DNA of 64,000 nt, from positions 1 to 64,000 of the forward strand of contig JALHRR010000010.1 in the NCBI GenBank assembly GCA_022841345.1, written 5' to 3'. The notes beneath the pieces are model-generated. The model worked only from the letters and a program-made list of their open reading frames with translations. It ran no database searches and was not told where the DNA came from. The position numbers and the translations under genes were made by a program. The stretch's first letter is position 1; every line of letters starts with the position of its first letter. Source of the DNA: Saprospiraceae bacterium. Lineage in GTDB: Bacteria > Bacteroidota > Bacteroidia > Chitinophagales > Saprospiraceae. Of this stretch, positions 53,656 through 62,500 are shown piece after piece.

Positions 53656-53688
53656 AAAGGGGGGAGCCGGGAAGGTTCCCCCCTTTCA
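53656..53688 (+). promoter_or_regulatory. GC-rich hairpin in the rimP leader
   Basis: AAAGGGGGGAGCC pairs with GGTTCCCCCCTTT (one G-T) around a short loop, just after the transcription start and before the TTG start of rimP at 53716. No T-run follows, so it is not a simple terminator; it may be a leader element controlling the operon. Confidence 0.55.
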
Positions 53689-53715
53689 ATTATAGGTGTT
53701 TAAGGTATTATCGAT

Positions 53716-54192
53716 TTGAATCAGGTAGAAGAAAAAATCAAAGTATTGTTGAATGAGAAATGGCAGGAGCCTGATTTCTCAGATTGTTTTCTGGTAGAAA
53801 TCATTCTCAAAGGCAATAAGTTGGAAGTTTATCTGGACAGTGATACTGCGATTACATTTGAAAAGTGCAAGAAGGTCAGCAGAGTATTGGAAGCATATCT
53901 GGATGAGACGAAAGTTCTGGGAGCAGAATATACATTGGAAGTTTCATCTGCAGGAGTAGGAAAACCACTTTTGTTACCCAGACAATTTGTAAAAAATAAG
54001 TCTCGGGAGCTGGAGATACAGAAAGCTGACGGAACGAATATCAGCGGTATATTATCTGAAGTTACAGATACTAATATTGTTGTGACAGAATCAGTGAAGA
54101 TAAAGGAAGGTAAAAAGCAAGTGAAGAAAGATCTGATACATGAAATACCCTTCCGGGAAATAAAAAAAGCAATTGTTAGAATAAGATTTTAA
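53716..54192 (+). CDS. rimP: Ribosome maturation factor RimP
   Basis: 158 residues from TTG (MNQVEEKIKVLL); no nearby ATG fits. FLVEIILKGNKLEVYLDSD near 25-43, ITFEKCKKVSRVLEAYLDE near 46-64 and YTLEVSSAGVGKPLLLPRQF near 76-95 follow the RimP pattern (the family's EVSSPG becomes EVSSAG). The C-terminal SH3-like part ends in KDLIHEIPFREIKKAIVRI. It matures the 30S subunit. nusA follows after 12 nt. Confidence 0.93.
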   Translation: MNQVEEKIKVLLNEKWQEPDFSDCFLVEIILKGNKLEVYLDSDTAITFEKCKKVSRVLEAYLDETKVLGAEYTLEVSSAGVGKPLLLPRQFVKNKSRELEIQKADGTNISGILSEVTDTNIVVTESVKIKEGKKQVKKDLIHEIPFREIKKAIVRIRF

Positions 54193-54204
54193 TACATAAC
54201 AACT

Positions 54205-55449
54205 ATGAATCTGGTAGAAACCTTTGCGGATTTCAAAATGGGCAAAGACATAGATCGTCCCACGATGGTCCGGGTGTTGGAAGATGTATTCCGGACACTC
54301 ATTAAGAAAAAATTCGGTTCAGACGAGAACTTCGACGTGATCGTCAACACACAAAAAGGTGACCTTGAACTCTGGAGAGTTCGTGCGATCGTCCCGGACG
54401 GTGAGGTTACTGATGAGAGTGCAGAGATATCCATTTCAGAGGCGAAAGCTATTGATGCCGATTACGAAGTAAGTGACGAGTGCTACGAACAGTTGCATCT
54501 CGAAGATTTCGGCAGGAGAGCTATCATGGCTGCAAGACAGACCTTGATTTCCAGAATCATGGAATTGGAAAAAGACGAAGTGTACCGCAGATATATCGAT
54601 CGTGTAGGTGAGTTAGTAATTGGTGAAGTACAACAGATCCTGAAGAAGGAAATATTGATACTCGATGATGCTACTTCCAATGAATTGATATTACCGCGTA
54701 CTGAGATGATCAAAGGAGATTTCTTCCGCAAAGGGGACATGGTGAGAGCCGTCATCCGCAGGGTAGAAATGAAAAATAATACACCGGTGGTAATTATTTC
54801 AAGAACTGATAATACGTTCCTTGAGAAATTAATGGAGCAGGAAGTTCCTGAGATAGAGGATGGATTGATCACGATTAAGAAAATAGTACGTATACCGGGA
54901 GAAAGAGCAAAAGTCGCTGTTGAATCCTATGATGACAGAATTGATCCTGTTGGCGCTTGCGTCGGTATGAAAGGATCACGTATCCATGGAATCGTTCGTG
55001 AATTACGCAATGAAAATATTGACATCGTTAATTTCACAACTAATGATACACTGTTTATTCAAAGATCACTGACTCCTGCCAAGATAAGCAGTATTAACCT
55101 GGACAGCAATACTATGAGAGCTTCAGTATATCTGAAGCCAGATCAGGTATCTCTGGCCATTGGAAAAAGTGGATCAAACATTAAGCTGGCAAGTAAACTG
55201 ACAGGATATGAAATAGATGTGTTCAGAGATACTGAAGAATTTGAAGTAGATGACGTAGATCTGGATGAATTCAAAGATGAAATCGAAGAGTGGATCTTGA
55301 ATGAGCTCAAAGGAATAGGCTGCGATACCGCTCGCAGCGTATTGGATTTGAGTGTCAATGAATTGGTCCGCAGAACTGACCTCGAACAAGAAACAGTTGA
55401 AGAAGTACTTAAAATACTGGCATCAGAATTCGACGAGGAAGAAGAATAA
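54205..55449 (+). CDS. nusA: Transcription termination/antitermination factor NusA
   Basis: 414 residues. N-terminal RNA-polymerase-binding domain (about 1-125), S1 domain (about 130-200, VRAVIRRVEMKNNTPVVIISRT), then KH domains: VGACVGMKGSRIHGIVRELRNENIDIV near 251-277 and VSLAIGKSGSNIKLASKLTG near 315-334. A short acidic C-terminal helical region ends in FDEEEE; the extra AR repeats of E. coli are absent, as usual in this phylum. It partners RNA polymerase in pausing and antitermination. Confidence 0.96.
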   Translation: MNLVETFADFKMGKDIDRPTMVRVLEDVFRTLIKKKFGSDENFDVIVNTQKGDLELWRVRAIVPDGEVTDESAEISISEAKAIDADYEVSDECYEQLHLEDFGRRAIMAARQTLISRIMELEKDEVYRRYIDRVGELVIGEVQQILKKEILILDDATSNELILPRTEMIKGDFFRKGDMVRAVIRRVEMKNNTPVVIISRTDNTFLEKLMEQEVPEIEDGLITIKKIVRIPGERAKVAVESYDDRIDPVGACVGMKGSRIHGIVRELRNENIDIVNFTTNDTLFIQRSLTPAKISSINLDSNTMRASVYLKPDQVSLAIGKSGSNIKLASKLTGYEIDVFRDTEEFEVDDVDLDEFKDEIEEWILNELKGIGCDTARSVLDLSVNELVRRTDLEQETVEEVLKILASEFDEEEE

Positions 55450-55455
55450 ATATGG

Positions 55456-55491
55456 GAGATACAGCCTGTTAGTAGACTGTATCTCTTTTTT
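55456..55491 (+). terminator. Terminator between nusA and infB
   Basis: GAGATACAG (55456-55464) pairs perfectly with CTGTATCTC (55477-55485), followed by six T. It would end or attenuate the rimP-nusA transcript before infB. Confidence 0.8.
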
Positions 55492-55494
55492 GCA

Positions 55495-55502
55495 TACATT
55501 TG
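55495..55502 (+). promoter_or_regulatory. -7 box of infB
   Basis: TACATTTG matches TAnnTTTG, 42 nt before the infB ATG and immediately after the terminator, so infB probably has its own promoter. Confidence 0.6.
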
Positions 55503-55544
55503 CAGCGTTTTCAGAGATGAAAACAGATAATTTAAAGTCAAAGC

Positions 55545-58388
55545 ATGGATAGACGCTTAGTCAAAGTAGCGAAAGAATTAAACGTAGGAACTACCACAAT
55601 CGTTGAATATCTCACGAGCAAAGGCTACGAGATAGACAATAAGCCTACAGCCAAAATTGGCGACGATATGTACCTGGATCTTGTGAAAGAATTCCAGGGC
55701 TCTATCGACGTAAAAGAAAAAGCAGATCAATTAATTATTGGCAACAGGCCAGCTACTAAGAAAGAAGGTGAGGAAGAAAGATCCATCTTCAACAGAACTG
55801 AAAGAGTTACAGAAACTCCTGCAGCAACTCCGCCTGTAGTCACTCCGCCTGCGCCACCGGTGGTTGCCAAGGATCCTGAACCGGAACCAGACAGAGTACC
55901 AGAAGAGAACAAACCCAAGCTAAAAGTCATGGGCAAAATCGATCTGGATGCTGATAAAAACAGGAAAAAAGTTGTTGAAACCCCCAAAGTTGAGGAAAAA
56001 CAACCTAAAATACAACCTGAACCGGAGCCAGAAAAAGAAGAAGAAAAGGTAAATATTGAACCCATTGCAGATAAAACTGAAAAGGATGTAAATGCACCTG
56101 GTTTTGATGATCTCACCGAATATTCCAGTCCGCTGGAAGAAATGGTAAGAGCTGAAACTCCCCAATTAAAAGGATTGAAAATTCAGGGTAAAATTGACAT
56201 CGAGAAATTCGATCGTGCCAAAAAGAAACCAGAAGAAGCACCTAAAGTTGCTCCAAAATCTGATGCAAGTACTTTATCTCAAAGTGAAGCCAATAAACGC
56301 AAACGAAAAAGAAAGAAAGTCAGCTCAGATCAGTTAGCTCAATCCAATAGACCTGCCAACAGCGGAACAGGAGGACAAGGTGGACAAGGTGGATCAGGCG
56401 GACATGGAGCTCAGGGAAACAACCCGGATCTTAAGAAAAAACCCGGATTCAAACCTGCAGAGAATAAAGAAATTTCCAAAAAAGAAGTCGAAGATAAAAT
56501 CAAGGCGACAATGGCCCGCCTCAGCGTGGGAACCAAAAATAAAAGAGGAAAAATTCGCAGGGATAATCGCGAGAGAATCCGTGAGAAACAAGAATTGGCC
56601 ATGGATCATGGCGACAATAATAAACTACAAGTGACTGAATTCATTTCAGTTTCTGAGTTGGCCAGTTTGATGAACGTACCTGTAATCAATGTGATCACCA
56701 CATGTATGAACGTGGGTGTAATCGTTTCAATTAACCAGAGGCTTGACGCAGAAATTATTGAATTAGTGGCGAATGAATTCGGTTACGAAATTGAATTTAT
56801 TGGTGCGGATGAAACCATAGTAGAAGAAGAAGAAATAATAGATGCTCCGGAAGATTTGGTTCCTCGTGCGCCAGTCGTCACAGTCATGGGACACGTCGAT
56901 CACGGTAAAACATCTTTGCTCGATTATATTCGCAGCGCCAATGTCGTATCCGGTGAAGCCGGTGGTATTACTCAGCATATTGGTGCATACGAAGTTATTG
57001 TTAATGGCAAACCAATTACATTCCTGGACACTCCTGGTCACGAAGCGTTTACAGCAATGCGTGCAAGGGGAGCAAAAGTGACAGATGTTGCCGTTATTAT
57101 TGTTGCAGCTGATGATAATATCATGCCTCAGACCAAAGAAGCAATCAGTCACGCACAAGCTGCAAATGTACCGATCGTTTTTGCAATCAATAAAATCGAT
57201 AAACCGGGTGCAGATCCGGAAAGAATTAAAAATGAACTTGCCCAGCTAAATTTCCTTGTTGAAGAATGGGGCGGGAAATATCAGTCACAGGATATTTCAG
57301 CCAAAACAGGCTTGAATATCGATTTACTGTGTGAAAAAATTCAATTGGAAGCAGAATTGCTTGACCTCAAAGCAAATCCAAAGAGAAATGCCCTTGGTAC
57401 TGTTATAGAAGCCTCCCTTGAAAAAGGCAGAGGTTATGTAGCCAAAATGCTTGTCCAAAGCGGAACCCTTAAAGTGGGCGATATGATGGTCGCCGGTGAA
57501 TATGCAGGAAGGGTAAAAGCAATGTTCAACGAAAGGGGTAAAAAAGTAAAAGAAGCTGGTCCGGCCACACCGGTACTGGTTTTGGGCTTGAGCGGTGCGC
57601 CTCAGGCAGGTGAGATATTTAAAGTAACTGCTGAAGAAGGTGATGCTAAAATTCTTGCGGCCAAACGGGCACAAATCAACAGAGAGCAGGCAACGAGAGC
57701 TAAGAAACGTATTTCACTGGATGAAATAGGAAGACGTCTTGCATTAGGAACTTTCAAAGAATTGAACCTGATTGTGAAGGCAGACTTTGATGGTTCTGTA
57801 GAAGCCCTCTCCGATGCACTTATCAAACTTTCAGTAGAAACAATCCAGGTTAATGTAATACACAAGGCAGTGGGTCAGATCATTGAATCTGATGTGTTGC
57901 TGGCCTCTGCTTCTGACGCAATCGTAATTGGTTTCCAGGTGAGACCTTCTACAGGAGCACGGAAACTTGCAGAAAAAGAAGGAGTTCAGGTCAAATTGTA
58001 TTCCATCATTTATGAAGCCATTGAGGAAATCAAAATGGCGATGGAAGGTATGCTTGAACCTACCAAAGAAGAGAAAATTACTTCACAGGTACTTATTCGT
58101 GAAGTATTCAAAATTTCTAAAGTGGGTAGCGTAGCCGGATGTTTCGTGGAAGAAGGTAAAATATCTAAAAACTCCATGATTCGTGTCATTCGTGATGGTA
58201 TCGTTGTTTATCCAACCAGAGAAGGTGTTAATGGAGAATTGAGCTCATTGAAGCGCTTCAAGGAAGACGTGAAAGAAGTCAGAAATGGTTTTGAATGCGG
58301 TCTGACTATCAAAAACTTCAATGACATCAAAGAAGGAGACATCGTTGAAGGATATGAAATCACTGAAGTGAAACAGAGATTGGAGTAA
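55545..58388 (+). CDS. infB: Translation initiation factor IF-2
   Basis: 947 residues. The N-terminal IF2-N helix ([20 protein letters not shown]) is followed by a long Pro/Glu/Lys-rich unstructured region (about 85-340) including a Gly-rich [15 protein letters not shown] stretch. A second IF2-N-like segment (about 365-420) leads to the G domain: G1 GHVDHGKTS near 450-458, G2/G3 DTPGHEAF near 497-504 and G4 NKID near 551-554. Domains II-IV follow to [13 protein letters not shown]. It places initiator tRNA on the 30S subunit. Confidence 0.97.
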   Translation: MDRRLVKVAKELNVGTTTIVEYLTSKGYEIDNKPTAKIGDDMYLDLVKEFQGSIDVKEKADQLIIGNRPATKKEGEEERSIFNRTERVTETPAATPPVVTPPAPPVVAKDPEPEPDRVPEENKPKLKVMGKIDLDADKNRKKVVETPKVEEKQPKIQPEPEPEKEEEKVNIEPIADKTEKDVNAPGFDDLTEYSSPLEEMVRAETPQLKGLKIQGKIDIEKFDRAKKKPEEAPKVAPKSDASTLSQSEANKRKRKRKKVSSDQLAQSNRPANSGTGGQGGQGGSGGHGAQGNNPDLKKKPGFKPAENKEISKKEVEDKIKATMARLSVGTKNKRGKIRRDNRERIREKQELAMDHGDNNKLQVTEFISVSELASLMNVPVINVITTCMNVGVIVSINQRLDAEIIELVANEFGYEIEFIGADETIVEEEEIIDAPEDLVPRAPVVTVMGHVDHGKTSLLDYIRSANVVSGEAGGITQHIGAYEVIVNGKPITFLDTPGHEAFTAMRARGAKVTDVAVIIVAADDNIMPQTKEAISHAQAANVPIVFAINKIDKPGADPERIKNELAQLNFLVEEWGGKYQSQDISAKTGLNIDLLCEKIQLEAELLDLKANPKRNALGTVIEASLEKGRGYVAKMLVQSGTLKVGDMMVAGEYAGRVKAMFNERGKKVKEAGPATPVLVLGLSGAPQAGEIFKVTAEEGDAKILAAKRAQINREQATRAKKRISLDEIGRRLALGTFKELNLIVKADFDGSVEALSDALIKLSVETIQVNVIHKAVGQIIESDVLLASASDAIVIGFQVRPSTGARKLAEKEGVQVKLYSIIYEAIEEIKMAMEGMLEPTKEEKITSQVLIREVFKISKVGSVAGCFVEEGKISKNSMIRVIRDGIVVYPTREGVNGELSSLKRFKEDVKEVRNGFECGLTIKNFNDIKEGDIVEGYEITEVKQRLE

Positions 58389-58420
58389 TTATTTCTTCTA
58401 TAATTTTCTCCTTTAAAAGA

Positions 58421-58459
58421 AAAAGCGTTCTATGGCATCAAAAACTGTAGGACGCTTTT
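58421..58459. terminator. Bidirectional terminator between infB and the barrel gene
   Basis: AAAAGCGTTCTA (58421-58432) pairs with TAGGACGCTTTT (58448-58459) with one G-T. T-runs or A-runs on both sides suit both strands. The stop codon of the minus-strand gene lies in the loop. Confidence 0.7.
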
Positions 58460-59235
58460 ATATTTAATAGCCACCCAATAGCTGAATTATCATATGCAAA
58501 AGTTTGCTCAGCTCCATTGCCATCCAGCAAGGTCAATGCTTCTGTCCGGTAAATATCGCTCAGAAAATATTGGAATTGTCCTCCAAATATTATGTTGAAA
58601 TTGCCTTCAAACAATATAACCTCAAGTCCCCCCAACAAATAAAATGGCATGCTGTCCGGGTTTTTACCACGGATTTCTCCAAATTTAAAAACTTTAGTTT
58701 CCCCATTTTGATCCATATAGACTGTTGTTAGCTCATGATCTACAGCAGCGTCATGCCATTGTCTTCCTATTCCTGCGGATGTTCCGATTCTTAAATTCTT
58801 TACTAATTTGAATTTTTTCGATGCTCCTGCACTTAGTTGCAGAAATCCTGCTTTACTACCACTCATATGAATACCAGAAAAATCTCGGCTAGCACTGAGC
58901 TGTATGGGAGGATTGATTTTAAATTCTTCTGTGGGTCCAAAGCTATTTCCAAATCCTGCATGCAACCAGGCCGCCCATCCGAAGTTAAAATTTCTCTGAT
59001 ATCCTACTGTATATCCGGCCTCTGCTCCGGTCCTTTGTTCCGAAACATTTATTGTTGCAGGATTTCCGGGAAAATTCCTTGCTTTCAAATTCCAGAAATT
59101 GAATTGTCTGCCTGCTGAGACAGTATTCTTCTGAGCCTGAGCTTGGATGACAGGAAAAAGGAGTAGAATAATTAATGCTACATACAGGTAATTAATTCTC
59201 AGAAATGCTCTTTTCATATTAATCAGGTTTTCCAT
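58438..59235 (-). CDS. Secreted beta-barrel-type protein, unknown
   Basis: 265 residues; the start may be Met7 (MKRAFLRINYLYVALI), which gives a clean signal peptide ending QAQAQ. The mature part has alternating strands: VSAGRQFNFWNLKARNF, GYTVGYQRNFNFGWAAWLHAG, FLQLSAGASKKFKLVKNLRI, LLGGLEVILFEGNFNIIFGG and terminal GWLLNIKASYSF, ending in Phe as outer-membrane barrels do. No named family recognised. Its stop lies in a terminator hairpin shared with infB. Confidence 0.7.
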   Translation of the reverse strand: MENLINMKRAFLRINYLYVALIILLLFPVIQAQAQKNTVSAGRQFNFWNLKARNFPGNPATINVSEQRTGAEAGYTVGYQRNFNFGWAAWLHAGFGNSFGPTEEFKINPPIQLSASRDFSGIHMSGSKAGFLQLSAGASKKFKLVKNLRIGTSAGIGRQWHDAAVDHELTTVYMDQNGETKVFKFGEIRGKNPDSMPFYLLGGLEVILFEGNFNIIFGGQFQYFLSDIYRTEALTLLDGNGAEQTFAYDNSAIGWLLNIKASYSF

Positions 59236-59441
59236 ATGCTTATTGACTCAAATGCTTGAATAAATATGCAGTAATTCACCCGTTCTGCCAAAGAATAAAT
59301 AAAGCTTAACTAAAATTAAGTACTTTAATTAGCATATACTGTTTAACCCTTAATTTATTTATAACTTGAGACGCAAGGATTGCAAAATTCTCTCCCTGCC
59401 AATACATAATGAATCTCAATATTTTCCTGTAATTAATTCAT

Positions 59442-59474
59442 AAAAAAACCCTCCCCGGTCTATACCGGAGAGGG
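59442..59474 (-). terminator. Terminator of the giant T9SS gene
   Basis: On the minus strand CCCTCTCCGGT pairs with ACCGGGGAGGG (one G-T), followed by seven T. It lies about 45 nt after the stop codon at 59520. Confidence 0.85.
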
Positions 59475-59519
59475 TCAACATCCCAAAAAAACAGTAACAG
59501 ATTTTACTGAGTCTGCGTC

Positions 59520-62500
59520 TTAGTTAAGAAGAACCATCTTCTTAGTCGCTGTTGCGTAAGTAGTTTTCAATTCATAGTAAAGTACACCAGGAGTGGTTCC
59601 CAATTCTGTTGCATTTACCTGAACTTCATTGTATCCACGGGCAAAGTCATTATCGATTACTCTGATTACTTTACCTGTCATGTCATATATAGTAATAGTT
59701 GCATTACCAGCTTCCGGTAGATTGAATCCGATAGTAGTGTTAGCATTGAAAGGGTTTGGTCTGTTTTGGAACAGTTCGAAACCATTGCTTGCAACTCCAC
59801 TGTTTTCATTCTGGAAGTTAAGGTTAACACCTAGTACTGGTGTATTTACGTCTGTATAAGCTTCTGCTTTTGTATAAGCTGAGTTGATGCTTAATACATC
59901 ACTCAATTTAGCTGATTGATTAGCTTTGAAAGTCAGGCTAAACAATACATCATCTGCACCAAGACTGATAGCTTCGATATCATTCCAGCTTGTAGTCATG
60001 AAACCTTCATCTAATCTGGTAAGACCAAAGTTGCTTTCATTAACTCTCAATGTACCTGGTTTGATATCCTTTAAAGAAAGAGTAGAAGGATTGAATTTCA
60101 AAGTGAACTGATAACCAGCAATCTGCTGGAAGTCAGAAGATCTGAAATCTACAGTGTACTCTTTTCCTGCTGCAAGTTGAGCATCAGCTACATCAAATAC
60201 AAGAGATTTGCTGCTTCTGTTTTCTACATTTCCAGTAAGACTGCTATTAGCTGCAACACTACCATTCATGTCACCTACTTTGATAGCTATGAATTTCAAC
60301 ATTGGAACATTTCCGTAGAAATTAGCAATATCAATTTTCTCAGCGAAGTTTTCATTTAATGGATTTGTTGGATCTATGAATGAATATTTTTCATCCACAA
60401 ATCTCCATGAAGTGTTATTGCTGAATGCCGGAATAGAAGCAAGAATTAATTTACGTAATTCAACTAAATCCGCAGCAGACAACTTCTTATCATTATTGAC
60501 ATCAGCACCAATGATTTTATATGGAGTACCCAGGTTTACATTTCCTAGTATATGACGTTGAATCATTACTAAATCAGCAGTGGATATACCATTATCATGC
60601 ATGTCATCTCTCTTAGGAGTTACAGTGAAGTCACTTCCGAATAGCAAGCTGCTGAATTGGAAGTTACCATCATTGCCAGTCATCCAGTAGTTGTTAATGT
60701 CACCTGTAAGTTTCACTTCTACTTTCTCTACATTCTCAGTAAATTCAGTGTAAATAAGACCTTCGATTCCACCACCATTGACTGGAGGACAATCTGCACC
60801 CATGTTGTTTTGAACGACCATGAATGTTTCACAATAATCCCAGTTTCCATCAGCATCACCGACCCACATTCTTACAGGTACAGAACCAAGGTCAGCACAA
60901 GTAAACAGAATGTTTGCAGCGGATGGACCAGGAGGGTTGATACCGTCTCCTGAAGTAAGTCTCTCCACACGGATGATTAGGTTTGCATTCGCAGTGCAAT
61001 TATCAAAAGAGTTATTATTCCAGCGTGTAGCAGGAACAGTTACCTGACCATTATTTGGCATTAGATCTACTGAAAGACCAAAGAAGCAAATTGGTGTTGG
61101 TTTTTTACAATCTCTCACTCTTACAATTGTAGTACATGCGTCAGTATTGCCGCATTTATCTTCAACAATGAATCTTAACACATGTGTACCTACCGGGAAG
61201 TTTCTTGCTACAGTTGCACCAACACCTACAACTGTTGGAGTTGTACTTGCAGGAACAAAAGTTTCTGGATTTGCAACATTTGCAAATAATTGCCATGTCC
61301 ACTGGAAATCATCAGCATCTGTACAGTCATCTGTAGCAGTTGCAGTCAATGACAGGAATTCTCCTGTAGAGCATATTGGCTGGAATGAACAAACATTCAC
61401 ATCAGCAGGGCAAGTAATTACAGGATCAATGTTGTTCATGATCTTGATTACCTGTACATCGCGATAGATATAAGATTCAATATTAGAACCCAAAGCTCCG
61501 CCTTCATAAGCACACCAGTCAATGATTTTCCACTCTCTAAGGATTTTGTAACAAGCGCTATCCTGAATCTCAAAAACGTGGTCTTTGTATGTAATACCAA
61601 CTTGAGTACATTCATTATCCAAAAATGTAGGTCTGTCATAGAAAGCAGGTATTCCAATATGGCAAGATACACCTGTTCCATTGAATTGCTCCAGTACATC
61701 CGGGGTCAATTCCAATTCTGGATTGGTTACGCAGAAGTTGGTCAATGTAAGGTCACAAGGCCATAGAATGGAAGCAGGTAATACATTCACATCATTTATA
61801 ACAGTGATTCTTTGAGTACATCTTGCAATGGCAAGGTTTCCGGAAAGAGCTCTTGCTTCAAAATATCTTTCGATATAACCAGCTCCACAAGAATTCAGAG
61901 ATACTAAAGGAGTAAGCTCCACCACTCTGAGATTACAATTGTCAGCTGCAAATCCGTCCAGGAAGCGGAATACGCCACCAACAAATACACTATCTCTTGT
62001 TTCACCATTGTTCAGATTTACAATTTTTCCAAACACTGATAAATCATCAAGGTTAAATCCACAATTCACAGTAAGGTTGGGCAGGCAAGAAATAGTTGCA
62101 GGTATTTTATCCTGAACTTCAAGTGATACCATACATTCATTTGTATTTCCACTTGAGTCCCATACTCTCATAATAACAATCACTGGCAGACCAGTATCAT
62201 CGCAGCAAACCGGTACATAGTCACGGAATACTGGAACAGGATCACAAGACTGGCTAGGAGTCATTCTTCTCACTCTGATAGAATCGATTCCGCAATTGTC
62301 ATAACTTCCATCATTGAATGAAGAAGTGTAAACTCTTGCTGTACCATCAAGTCCCAAAGATACTGTAGTGTTTGTCTGGCAAACAGCGATTGGCGCAATC
62401 TCATCTACCACTGTAATTACTCTCGTACATGAAGATGAATTTCCACATGCGTCATAAGCTCTGAAAATAAGTGTGTTTGGACCAGCTTCAAAACCAGTTA

